Origin: Saccharibacillus alkalitolerans
Lineage (GTDB): Bacteria; Bacillota; Bacilli; Paenibacillales; Paenibacillaceae
DNA: 64,000 bases
NCBI RefSeq assembly: GCF_011090185.1
Contig: NZ_JAAFGS010000002.1
Location: 434,001 to 498,000, forward strand
Reading direction: 5' to 3'
Shown piece after piece: positions 8,770 to 17,400 of this stretch (position 1 is the stretch's first letter; every line of letters starts with the position of its first letter). The position numbers and the translations under genes were made by a program. The notes beneath the pieces are model-generated. The model saw only the letters and a program-made list of their open reading frames with translations. It made no database searches and was not told the origin of the DNA.

Positions 8770-9527
8770 GGCGTCTCCTCCTTATGTACCAAGCCGAGAA
8801 TTTGTTCCCGGTAGGACAGCTTCGGACGGACGCTCTCTTCCGCGCGCTTCGGAAGGTCGAACGTATCGACGACTTCCCCCATCTCCATGACGGAGACGCG
8901 CGTGCAGATCTGCCGGACGACTTCCATCTCGTGCGTCACGATCACGATCGTGACCCCCAGCGTCCGATTAATGTGCAGCAGTACGTTAAGCAGGTCTTCC
9001 GTCGTCTGCGGATCGAGAGCCGAGGTCGGCTCGTCGCACAGCAGCAGCTTGGGGCTGCTCGCCAATGCCCGCGCGATGGCGACGCGCTGCTTTTGTCCGC
9101 CGCTCAGCTGCGCCGGGTACTGGCGGATCTTGTCTTCCAAACCGACGAAGCTCAGCACTTCCCTGATGCGGGCCTCCCGTTTGTGCTTGGGCGTTCTCGC
9201 CAGCTCAAGCGCCGAAGCGACATTGCCATGCACGGTACGGTTATGCACCAGATTGAACTGCTGAAAAATCATTCCGATCGACCGCCGCGCTTCGCGCAGT
9301 TCCCGCTCGCTTACCCGCATGAGATCGCGTCCTTCGAACAGCACCTTCCCGTTGTCCGGTCTTTCCAGCATGTTCATCAGCCGCAGCAGCGTCGACTTGC
9401 CCGCTCCGCTTGTCCCGATGATGCCGTGAATGCCGCCCGTCTCGATCTCCATGCTGACGGGAAGAACGGCCCGAAATGTCTGGCCCTGCGCCGTATACGT
9501 CTTGCTGACTTCCTGCAGGGATAGAAT
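8766..9527 (-). CDS. metN: Methionine ABC transporter ATPase MetN, apparent ATT start, no NIL domain
   Basis: A 253-residue ABC ATPase with Walker [11 protein letters not shown]-loop FQQFN, signature [10 protein letters not shown], Walker [13 protein letters not shown] and switch His in VIVTHE. The family N-terminus ([20 protein letters not shown]) lies upstream of the first ATG at 9452. The frame extends back only to a TGA, and between that stop and the conserved sequence there is no ATG, GTG or TTG. AAGGAGG at 9536-9542 lies 8 bases before an ATT at 9525-9527, the best start. Most MetN proteins run about 340 residues and end in a methionine-sensing NIL domain; this one stops just after the ATPase domain. 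Confidence 0.88.
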   Translation of the reverse strand: MLSLQEVSKTYTAQGQTFRAVLPVSMEIETGGIHGIIGTSGAGKSTLLRLMNMLERPDNGKVLFEGRDLMRVSERELREARRSIGMIFQQFNLVHNRTVHGNVASALELARTPKHKREARIREVLSFVGLEDKIRQYPAQLSGGQKQRVAIARALASSPKLLLCDEPTSALDPQTTEDLLNVLLHINRTLGVTIVIVTHEMEVVRQICTRVSVMEMGEVVDTFDLPKRAEESVRPKLSYREQILGLVHKEETP

Positions 9528-9585
9528 GGTCGAGCCCTCCTTGTATCAGTATTTTTCGAAGCTGTTACATTCTTTAATCGACTAA

Positions 9586-9614
9586 ATTATAAGGTAACTG
9601 GCGCTCTGTGTCAC
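9586..9614 (-). promoter_or_regulatory. Promoter of metNIQ
   Basis: On the minus strand GTGACA (9609-9614) and a consensus TATAAT (9586-9591) are 17 bases apart, about 45 bases before the ribosome site. The short leader leaves no room for an S-box (SAM) riboswitch or a T-box, which often control this operon in related bacteria. Confidence 0.7.
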
Positions 9615-9744
9615 CATTTTTAGCAAGAATTTTAATATTATTTTTACATTTGCCGCAGCGGCGGGGATGCTTGTCGCCACAACAAAGTCCAAACTTTTTC
9701 GTAGAAACGTTTTTCTTCCTCATGCCTTTGAGGGTTTCCCGCCT

Positions 9745-10314
9745 CTATCGGCGAGGAAGCGCATCGGAATTTTTCGCGCGCAAAACGGCGTACAGCAGCA
9801 GGCCTACGGCGGCTCCGTACAGCAGATGGACCCCCAGCCACCACAGCCAGGCGGGCAGGCTGTCGATCGGCGGCGTGCCTCCCCGGGACAGCAGCGTCGT
9901 AGGATACAGAAGCAGACCGATTGCGCCGCCGATCAAGGCCGTTATGCCGGTCATCCGTCCGGCAGACGGAAGGGAACGTTTCGCCCGCCGCTCCCACAGC
10001 AGTCCCAGCACCACGCAGAGCACAACCGAGATAATCAGATGAATGACGAATTCCGTCCATTCGCTCAAACGAAAATTTTTCAGAACCGGCACATAATCAG
10101 CGTTCAACAGCAGCCGATATACCCGATGCCCGCTCAGGGACTGCACGGCCTTAAGGATCAACCCGAGTGCCGTTCCCGCCGCCAGCCCGACCCCCGCGTA
10201 AGCGGCCAAGCGCATTCCGCGCCGGCCCGAAGACGTCGGGGATAATGTTTGGTCCGCCGCCGTCTCCGCGGGGGGTATCTGTCCCTTCGATTTTTCCCGA
10301 TCGGATGTATTCAT
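9745..10314 (-). CDS. Hypothetical membrane protein, four predicted helices
   Basis: A 189-residue protein with a hydrophilic N-terminal tail of about 33 residues, then helices at AAYAGVGLAAGTALGLIL, VIHLIISVVLCVVLGLLW, GITALIGGAIGLLLYPTTLL and LWWLGVHLLYGAAVGLLLYA. The ATG at 10314 is used. The protein matches no family I can name. It lies downstream, in the same direction, of the amidase gene but is separated from it by the repeat element at 10469-10781, so it probably has its own promoter. Confidence 0.65.
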   Translation of the reverse strand: MNTSDREKSKGQIPPAETAADQTLSPTSSGRRGMRLAAYAGVGLAAGTALGLILKAVQSLSGHRVYRLLLNADYVPVLKNFRLSEWTEFVIHLIISVVLCVVLGLLWERRAKRSLPSAGRMTGITALIGGAIGLLLYPTTLLSRGGTPPIDSLPAWLWWLGVHLLYGAAVGLLLYAVLRAKNSDALPRR

Positions 10315-10468
10315 GTATTCGTTTTCTCCTTTGTCCGCCTACTTCGGCTCTTCCGCCGCGGCGGTCTATCCCCTTTTACCCTTTCCGCGAGCCTATCCCG
10401 TCACTTCGCGCCGCACAATCTTTCTTTTGCGGCGCCCGCGCGCTCTCCCCCTTCTTCCAACAAAAAAA

Positions 10469-10790
10469 GGCCTTCCCGAAGGAAGGCTCAACGTGTCGAG
10501 AAAGTCTAACGTAGCTAGAAGCGAGACGGCGGAGAGAGAAATTCAGTGAAGTACAGGCTTTCGTAGAAAGCCGCTTCGGAAGCATACGCTGATAGTGTTC
10601 GCCTTTGAAATCGAGAAAATCCCATCAAAATTTAATCCTTTTTCTCGATTTCAACACGCGACCTACAGCCTTTCGAAGAAAGGCACTTCGTAAGCATACG
10701 CTAACGAATTTTTCTCGGAGTCTGCTCGCTTCCCGCGTCTACGTGACTTTTTCGACAGCCTGGGCCTTCCCGAAGGAAGGCCCTTTTTTT
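10469..10790. repeat. Terminator-nested palindromic element, copy A (long form)
   Basis: Two identical 19-base hairpins (10469-10487 and 10763-10781) flank a 275-base insert. The outer left side has an A-run and the outer right side a T-run, as if one bidirectional terminator had been split with its stem duplicated. The insert has 13-base terminal inverted repeats, TGTCGAGAAAGTC (10494-10506) and GACTTTTTCGACA (10745-10757), nested inverted segments and a central 67-base hairpin block (10597-10663) that matches copy B at 62 of 67 positions. Compared with copies B and C it has about 73 extra bases, including paired segments around 10553-10595 and 10664-10710. It has no coding capacity. Confidence 0.8.
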
Positions 10791-12246
10791 ACAATCCTAA
10801 ATACTCCACGATACCCGCTGCGATCGCTTCGGCCACTCGGTTCTGCCAAGCCGGATCCGTAATCTTCTCCACGTCCCCGCCGGCGTACAGGAAGCCCGTT
10901 TCGACCAACGCGGTCGGCAGGTTCGACTCCCGGTCGACGTGCAGATTCTGATATCTCGCTTTGCGGTCCGGCAGTCCGGTCGCTTTGATGAGATGCTTGT
11001 GAATCGTCTCCGCCAGCTTTTTGCTCTCCGGTTTCGTGTACAGCGTTTCCGTGCCGCTCGTCGGTTTGGTCCCTTTCGTCATGCTGTTCGCATGAATCGA
11101 AACCATGATGTCGGCGTTCAAGTTCTCGGCGATGTCCACGCGTCCCTGCAGCGAAACGTCGGTATCGTCGCTGCGGGTCATGACGACGTCCAGCCCCGCC
11201 ACCTGTTTCAGAAGCGCCTCCACTTTGAGCGCCATGTCGAGATTGACGTCTTTCTCCATCAACGTCGGACCGCCGGTATAAATGGCTCCGGTCGCTTTCC
11301 CGCCGTGTCCCGGGTCGAGCACGACGATCTTCTTGCCGTTGTCTCCTACGCCCGGCGTCTGGGTTCCTCCCGCGTTGTTCAAATCGATAAAGATCAGGCT
11401 GCCTTCCCGATACAATTGATAGCCTGTCTTCTTGCTCAGGTCGAGGACGATCCGTACCCGCATCGGCGAATCGTCATTCAGCGCGAAACGAATTCCCGTC
11501 ACGCCGGGCGCTCCGTTCGCCGCGATCGTCCCCTGCTGTCCCTTCAACAGTCCTTGGCCTTCGGCGAACAGCGGGCTGAACGACGTGTCCGGAAGATCGA
11601 CGACGATCCGGTTCGGCGAATCTATCGCCGAGACTTTGGGCTCCACGCTGCCGCTCACGCCGATCATCAGCCGGTTATCGCTGAAGCTGATCTGTTCGAC
11701 CGCCGCGGATGTCGGCTGCCCCGCGCTCGGCACTTCCGCCGGCGGATCGACGTCATCGTTCGGTCCCTTCGTTCCGGGCTCTTCGAGCATGGGCGGCGAT
11801 TCCAGGTAAACGGTCTTGCCCGCTCCGTCCCACTTGACCGTAAGCCCCATCTCCGTTCCGACGAAGCGCAGCGGCACATAGGTCGTGTTCCCCTGCGAAA
11901 AAGGAGCCTGCTCGAGCGTAACCGTTCCTTCGGGCGCTGCCGCGGAGCGGCTGCCGAGCGTCAGCGTGATCCGGTCCCCCGAAGGACCGACCGTGACCTG
12001 TTTGCTGCTTGAATTCCAGCCGACCGCGTAACCGAGTTCTTCGGAAATGACCCGGATCGGCACCATGGTCGTCCCTTTCACGGTCAATACGTCTCTGGCA
12101 CCGGTCACTTCCCTGTCATTGAGCACGATCTTCGTCGCCGAAGCCGCCTGGCTCACCTGCACCGACAGGAAAAACACCGCCGCCAAAGCAAAAATCGCCG
12201 CAATCCAGACTTTTCCGAATGCCGTCCGCCCCGCTTTTTTCATCAT
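10789..12246 (-). CDS. N-acetylmuramoyl-L-alanine amidase with stalk and AMIN domains
   Basis: A 485-residue secreted cell-wall hydrolase. After the signal peptide (WIAAIFALAAVFFLSVQV...) comes a copper-amine-oxidase N-terminal-type domain (residues about 35-140: GTTMVPIRVISEELGYAVGW, TYVPLRFVGTEMG), an acidic linker, an AMIN domain and a C-terminal Amidase_3 domain with the zinc-binding VVLDPGHGG, E in LMEKDVNLD, H in SIHANS and the catalytic E of LVETGFL. It cleaves the amide between MurNAc and the stem peptide. The first of two ATGs, at 12246, follows GGGGTGG. Its terminator is the one split by repeat element A. Confidence 0.92.
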   Translation of the reverse strand: MMKKAGRTAFGKVWIAAIFALAAVFFLSVQVSQAASATKIVLNDREVTGARDVLTVKGTTMVPIRVISEELGYAVGWNSSSKQVTVGPSGDRITLTLGSRSAAAPEGTVTLEQAPFSQGNTTYVPLRFVGTEMGLTVKWDGAGKTVYLESPPMLEEPGTKGPNDDVDPPAEVPSAGQPTSAAVEQISFSDNRLMIGVSGSVEPKVSAIDSPNRIVVDLPDTSFSPLFAEGQGLLKGQQGTIAANGAPGVTGIRFALNDDSPMRVRIVLDLSKKTGYQLYREGSLIFIDLNNAGGTQTPGVGDNGKKIVVLDPGHGGKATGAIYTGGPTLMEKDVNLDMALKVEALLKQVAGLDVVMTRSDDTDVSLQGRVDIAENLNADIMVSIHANSMTKGTKPTSGTETLYTKPESKKLAETIHKHLIKATGLPDRKARYQNLHVDRESNLPTALVETGFLYAGGDVEKITDPAWQNRVAEAIAAGIVEYLGL

Positions 12247-12379
12247 GCTTCTTCCACCCCGTATCTCTCCTTCTCCCAAAAATATTGAACGCGCCGCAAA
12301 AAGCGCATCGTAGATATAGACGCCCGGGCGAAAGCTAAAGTTTCACTGCGGAGACTTGTTTTCTTTTGATTTTACGCAC

Positions 12380-12430
12380 AAAAAAAGAAGCGGCGCCGGT
12401 TCCTTTCGGTAACCGGGCACCGCTTCTTTT
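12380..12430 (-). terminator. Terminator of the ThDP decarboxylase gene
   Basis: AAAAGAAGCGG pairs with ccgcttctttt across an inner GGTTCC/GGTAACC stem; on the minus strand it is followed by a T-run. The near-symmetric A- and T-runs would also allow termination on the plus strand. Confidence 0.75.
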
Positions 12431-12504
12431 ATGACGCGGCGCGGACGCCGGGCCTCCGTTCTCTCCGCTCCTGCCGGAAAAGCCGCTTCACGCGCGCGCT
12501 TCGG

Positions 12505-14226
12505 TCATTTTTTGCCGCCGCTCTCCTGCTTCTCCATTTCCTCGCTCATCCGTTTCAAGTACTCCGGCGCGTCCATGTCGTCCGGCACCATCATCTCGAT
12601 CAGGCACAGCTTGTCCGAACGCTGCAGCTCGGAATCGTGGAACGCCCGCGCCAGTTCGCCGATCGTTCTCACCCGCTGCGCGTAGGCGCCGCCGCCGAAC
12701 GCTTCGACCAGCTTCACGTAATTCCAACCCGGAATTTCGTTATAAGGCTGGTCTTCGACCGGCACCCGGAAGTTCAAGTATTTCTCGATCGTATACCCGC
12801 CGTTGTTCAGAACGAAGACGATCGGCTTGCAGCCGTATTCCATCATCGAACTGAGCTCCTGCGCCGTCAGCTGCAGGGAGCCGTCGCCGGTGAAGAGCAG
12901 CACCCGCCGTCTCGGGGCGGCCATGCAGGCGCCGAGCGCCGCCGGCGTCGCGTAACCGATGCTCTGCCAGCCGCCCTGCGCGATATAGGTCGCTCCCTGC
13001 GGCAGATGCGTCTGTCCGAGGCCATAGGCAAAAGTACCTGTCTCCGCGACGATAATGTCCCCCGGCTGCAGCAGCCGCTGAATCAGCGGATAGTAGTCTT
13101 TCGCCGCCAGAGGAAGGCTTCCGTCAAGCTGCGTACCGCTGTTGTACGGGCGATCGGCGCCCGGAATCGGCTGTTCGCCCGTCAAGCCGAGGCCGGCCAA
13201 TTCGCGCAGCATATCCGCTCCCAAAATATCCGTGTATTCCTGACCGCCGACGCTGACGGACTCCGGCTGCACGATAATCATTTTTTTGGGATTCAGATTG
13301 GCCGTCTCGCTCGCCAGATTGATGTCCGACGGCACGAATCCGGCCACGATCAGGCAGTCGGCGCTTTCCACGATCTCCCGAACTTTTTGACTGCCGAAAG
13401 CTCCGCCGTACATGCCGATATGGTTAGGATGGCTTTCGTCGAATCCTCCTTTGCCCATCGCCGTCGAAGCGGCCGGGATCTGCAGCTTTTCCGCCACTTC
13501 GCGCACAAGCGGTTCCCATTTCCAGCTTTTCACTTTGGCATCGCTGAGCAGAACGACCTTCTTCGCCGGTTTGAGCATCTTCCGCGCGTGCTTCGAGGCC
13601 GACTTCAGCGACGATTCATTCGTTTTCCGCATTTCCGGCTTCGGCGTCTTGATCGAAATCGGCTGCTGCACCAGATCGATGGCGACCGAGAGGTAGACGG
13701 GCTTTTTCAACCGCTTGGCGATCGAGATCGCCTTCGGGATTTCCGCCATCGCATTGTCGGGCGTCAGCACGGCCGTATAGGCCGAGATCGGCTCGTATAC
13801 CCGCCGGAACGCGTCGTAATCGCCGTCCATCAGCGTGTGGTGCATCAGCTTATGCTGTTTCTGCTTTTCCGATTTCGGCGAACCGACGATGTGCACGATC
13901 GGCACGTTTTCGCTGTAAGCTCCGGCGATCGCGTTGACCGCGCTCAGTTCTCCGACGCCGAACGTCGTAATGAGCGCCGCCAGTCCTTTGACGCGCGCGT
14001 AACCGTCGGCGGCGTAGCCTCCGTTCAGCTCGTTGCGGGTCGGAACCGCCTTGATCCCTTCGTATTCCTCCAACGTGTCGAACAGCGTGAAGTTGTAGTC
14101 GCCCGGCACCCCGAACACTTCCGTGACGCCTTCTTTTCGCAAACAATCGAACAGATAGGTTCCCAGAGTCGGTTTGCCTTTCCCCTGCGTGTTCGAACGG
14201 ACTTTTCCCATAATCGTTTTGGCCAT
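12505..14226 (-). CDS. ThDP-dependent 2-oxo acid decarboxylase (pyruvate/indolepyruvate decarboxylase family)
   Basis: A 573-residue enzyme with the three-domain ThDP architecture. The cofactor-activating Glu lies in RNELNGGYAADGYAR (about residue 64), the paired histidines of decarboxylases are in KLMHHTLMDGD, and the ThDP/Mg motif runs GDGS ... NNGGYTIE. This set separates pyruvate and indolepyruvate decarboxylases from acetolactate synthase, which lacks the HH pair. It should decarboxylate pyruvate, indole-3-pyruvate or branched-chain keto acids to aldehydes; the residues seen do not settle which. A role in indole-acetate synthesis, as in plant-associated paenibacilli, is possible but inferred. 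It appears monocistronic. Confidence 0.88.
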   Translation of the reverse strand: MAKTIMGKVRSNTQGKGKPTLGTYLFDCLRKEGVTEVFGVPGDYNFTLFDTLEEYEGIKAVPTRNELNGGYAADGYARVKGLAALITTFGVGELSAVNAIAGAYSENVPIVHIVGSPKSEKQKQHKLMHHTLMDGDYDAFRRVYEPISAYTAVLTPDNAMAEIPKAISIAKRLKKPVYLSVAIDLVQQPISIKTPKPEMRKTNESSLKSASKHARKMLKPAKKVVLLSDAKVKSWKWEPLVREVAEKLQIPAASTAMGKGGFDESHPNHIGMYGGAFGSQKVREIVESADCLIVAGFVPSDINLASETANLNPKKMIIVQPESVSVGGQEYTDILGADMLRELAGLGLTGEQPIPGADRPYNSGTQLDGSLPLAAKDYYPLIQRLLQPGDIIVAETGTFAYGLGQTHLPQGATYIAQGGWQSIGYATPAALGACMAAPRRRVLLFTGDGSLQLTAQELSSMMEYGCKPIVFVLNNGGYTIEKYLNFRVPVEDQPYNEIPGWNYVKLVEAFGGGAYAQRVRTIGELARAFHDSELQRSDKLCLIEMMVPDDMDAPEYLKRMSEEMEKQESGGKK

Positions 14227-14439
14227 TCCGGCACACTCCTTCCGTGATCGCGTGCTGCCTGCCGGCTTCCGCCGAACAGGTCAACCCCTAACTATGATTA
14301 CCCCGGAAGCGGGGCGACAGGTCAGCTATTTTCGAAAAAGGCGGCTCTTTCCCCGAACGCCGGGCGAAAAACGCCGCTGCGGCCGCCGACGAAGTACGAC
14401 GGGAGCGCGAGTCTTCGGCCAAGCTTTTCGTTTCGGCGT

Positions 14440-17400
14440 TCAGCCCCGGATCTGCGCCAAAATCTGCGGGTCTTTGATCTTCGCGTCCTCGGCCAGCAGC
14501 ACGATCTTCGACAGAATCTCCGCCGTGCGCGGATCTTCGTCCAGGAACGGCAGGAACAGTCGACCGCGCTGACCGGCATGGACGGGAATGATATTGAGCG
14601 CGCCCGTCGCCTGCTTGTACGCCGCGCCGCTGCCCAGATGTACGGCGTATTCGCCCAGTTCTCCCGCAACACGCGCATAATTTCCGTCCAGACGGACGTT
14701 TTCTTTGCCGAGCAGATCCAGCGCTTCGCGCACGATGGCCGTCCGCAGCTCGATCGTGGTCAGGCTCGCCTCCGGATCGACGCCGCCGACATGAGCCGTG
14801 CTGACCACCAGATCGACGTCGCGCATAATTTCGGAGAACAATACCGGAGGCACGTCTTCGAGCTTCAGCGGCTTGCGCGTGCGGCGGTCGGAGAACTCGA
14901 TCGTTTCCAGCGCCGGCGCTTCGATATCGGCCGGCGAGAACCAATCCGCCATCGCATACAAGGTCGCGATCACGTTATGTTCGTAGTCGACCTTCTGCAG
15001 TCCCTCCTCGTAGCTGACCGTCCAGCCGCGTCCGCGCAGCAGCGCGACCGTCTTGCTCGGCTGCACTTGATGTCCCGCGTAGCGCGACGACGACGCGCCC
15101 GCCGCTTTCTCGTCCGCGTTCGGGACATACAGCTCCCGGAAGATCTGCTTGAACGGCTGCTTCGGCGCTTCGAAGCGGCCCGTCGATTCGGCATGCAGGC
15201 TGCGGTCGATAAAATCGCGCTGATACACATGCCACTGCCCGCTGCCGTTCAGATCGACCGGATGCGCGATAACCAGCTCCGCGTCTTCGGCCAGCCGCAT
15301 GCCTTGACGGGTCTCGATGTCCGTCAGCGAACGTTCGTCTTCCCGGAAATAACCGAGCACCGGCTTCTCCGACGCTGCGCCGACGAGCTTGAACACGAGA
15401 TGATCCAGCAGCGGCGAGACCACCGGGTTGCCGTGAAGCTTGACCAGCTCGGATACCCGGAAGATCGCTCCGTGCTCCATCGAATGCTCCAATTCGCGGA
15501 CAAAGCGTCGGTGCTGGTCGGTCAGCTCGCTTTTGATTTCTTTGAGCCGTACGATATGTTCGTTTTTGTTCAGACGGGACGGCACGGATTTCAGCTTCTT
15601 GCCGCCTTTGGTCACTTCGATGTCCGGCATGCCGCCAGCAGCGATTGCCAATGCAACCTCTACATCCTCGATCTTGCTCGGCCGCGTGTAGATGACCAGC
15701 TCGTCCATCTTGCCCGCTTCCATGTCCCACTGCATCCGCGTGGCATCCGCGTAACCTGCGCCGCGCGCCAGGTTGCCGAGCGCGATCCGAACGGCCGCCC
15801 CTTCGCTGGCTCTGCGCTGCGCGCCGAATTTCCGGCTCTCCTGCAGGAACTTCTGGAGGAAATCGTAACGATCGCGCAGATCCTGCTCGCGATTTTTGCC
15901 GAGCGGGATCAGGCTGTACGCCAGCAGTCGATCTTTGCCGCGCTTGCTTTCGAGCTGCCTGCGCGTATCTTCGAGCTTCAGCTTGCCGAGCACCGCGTCC
16001 GCGAACAGCTGCGAACGACGGTGATTGGAGCCTCCGGAAATATATTTGGCGCAGTCGTACAGCAGCTTGAAGCGCTTCTCGCCGATCGTCCGGTACGATT
16101 CTTCGAACCATTGCACGTCGAACGCGCCGTCGTTGAACTCCTGCGGCGTGATCGGCGAATAATGCGCGACGACCGTTTCTTTTTCCGCCGAGAAGCTCTC
16201 GTTGATATGCGCGTGGAAATACCAGGCGGCGCTGCGCAGTCCCGGCCAATCCAGATGTTCGGCCATGATGTCGATCCACTGCGGCGCGTACATCGCGGCT
16301 TCCAGCAGGCGCTGCTCCGAGATGCCGGTTCCTTTCAGCTTCTCTGCCAGTTTGGCTGCGTTATCGTCTTTGGCCGGATAACAGGCGCGCAGCAGATGGC
16401 TCAGCGACTCCTCCTTCGTCTGATTGTCACTGTAGCTGTAGATGAACCCCCGGACGAACGTCTCCCCGCCCAGGCTGATCAGGATGCGGATAAACGTATC
16501 CAGACCCTCGATGCGCTGAAGAACCATCGTAAGCGGAGTCGCTTCGGTCGCCAGATCGCCCCGGGCCAGCTCGATCTCGAGCAGCCGATCGATCATTCGT
16601 TTCAGGATCGTCTGCAGCTGTTCGCTTTGTTTCAATTCTTCCGGCGGATTCGCGGTCAGTTGGCGAAGCGCATAACCTCGGCGGCTGCCAAGAACGGCTT
16701 TATAGACCTCGTTGTCGCCGATCCAGCCTTCGCTATGCGCTTTGAGCAAAAGGCGGATATCGATCGAAGATCCGTCATCTTCGCCCAGCTTCTTCCGGGC
16801 TTCGTCATAACGCACGTTGAGCGGCAGATAACGGCGCACGGACGCATTGTCGTGGATCCGTCCGCGCAGGACGGGCAGCCAGGTATTGGCGAGCACCAGC
16901 CAGACCGGCCGTTCGTTGTCTGGAGCATCCGCGGGAACCTCGGCCAGCAGCCGCTCCATCGCCGAAGCCGCGGCCTCGAAGGCGGGCTGCGGATCGCTGT
17001 CCGTGTAGAAGACGTTGATCAGCGTGCATACCGCGTCTTCGTAGCGGCACTTGCCTAGCAGCTTCCAGAGCGGGCGGAGATACTCCAGCGGGTACAGATT
17101 CGCGACACACTGTCCTCTCCAACCGTCGAGCAGCCGCATGCGCCCCCTCTTCTGATAATCGTAATGATCCGAGAACTCGTGATAATGATCGTCCAGCGTT
17201 CCCGCAAGATCTCTGGTCTGTACGATCAGATAGAGCTGGAGCAGCTGCAGCGCATCCAATCCGCTGTTTTCGACATACGCCCTCCATTTCTCCGCCAGCG
17301 GGTACCGATCCAATTCCGGTTCGCGGCGGCACCCGTCATCCAGAACAAGGGATACCCAGTCCGTCGACCGATAAGCCATCACCCGAAAATCCGTCCCGAC

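Noticed and set aside
9543-9740. S-box (SAM) riboswitch or T-box upstream of metNIQ
   Set aside because: The promoter lies only about 45 bases before the ribosome site, too short for either, and no conserved S-box or T-box core is present.
10469-10790. Group II intron, retron or intact insertion sequence
   Set aside because: The 275 bases have no coding capacity for a reverse transcriptase or transposase, no domain V-like stem was recognised, and the other two copies are just as short.
14300-14345. Further member of the AAATARCTGC palindrome family (CAGCTATTTT at 14321)
   Set aside because: Only one arm is present; no complementary left arm lies at the six-base loop distance.
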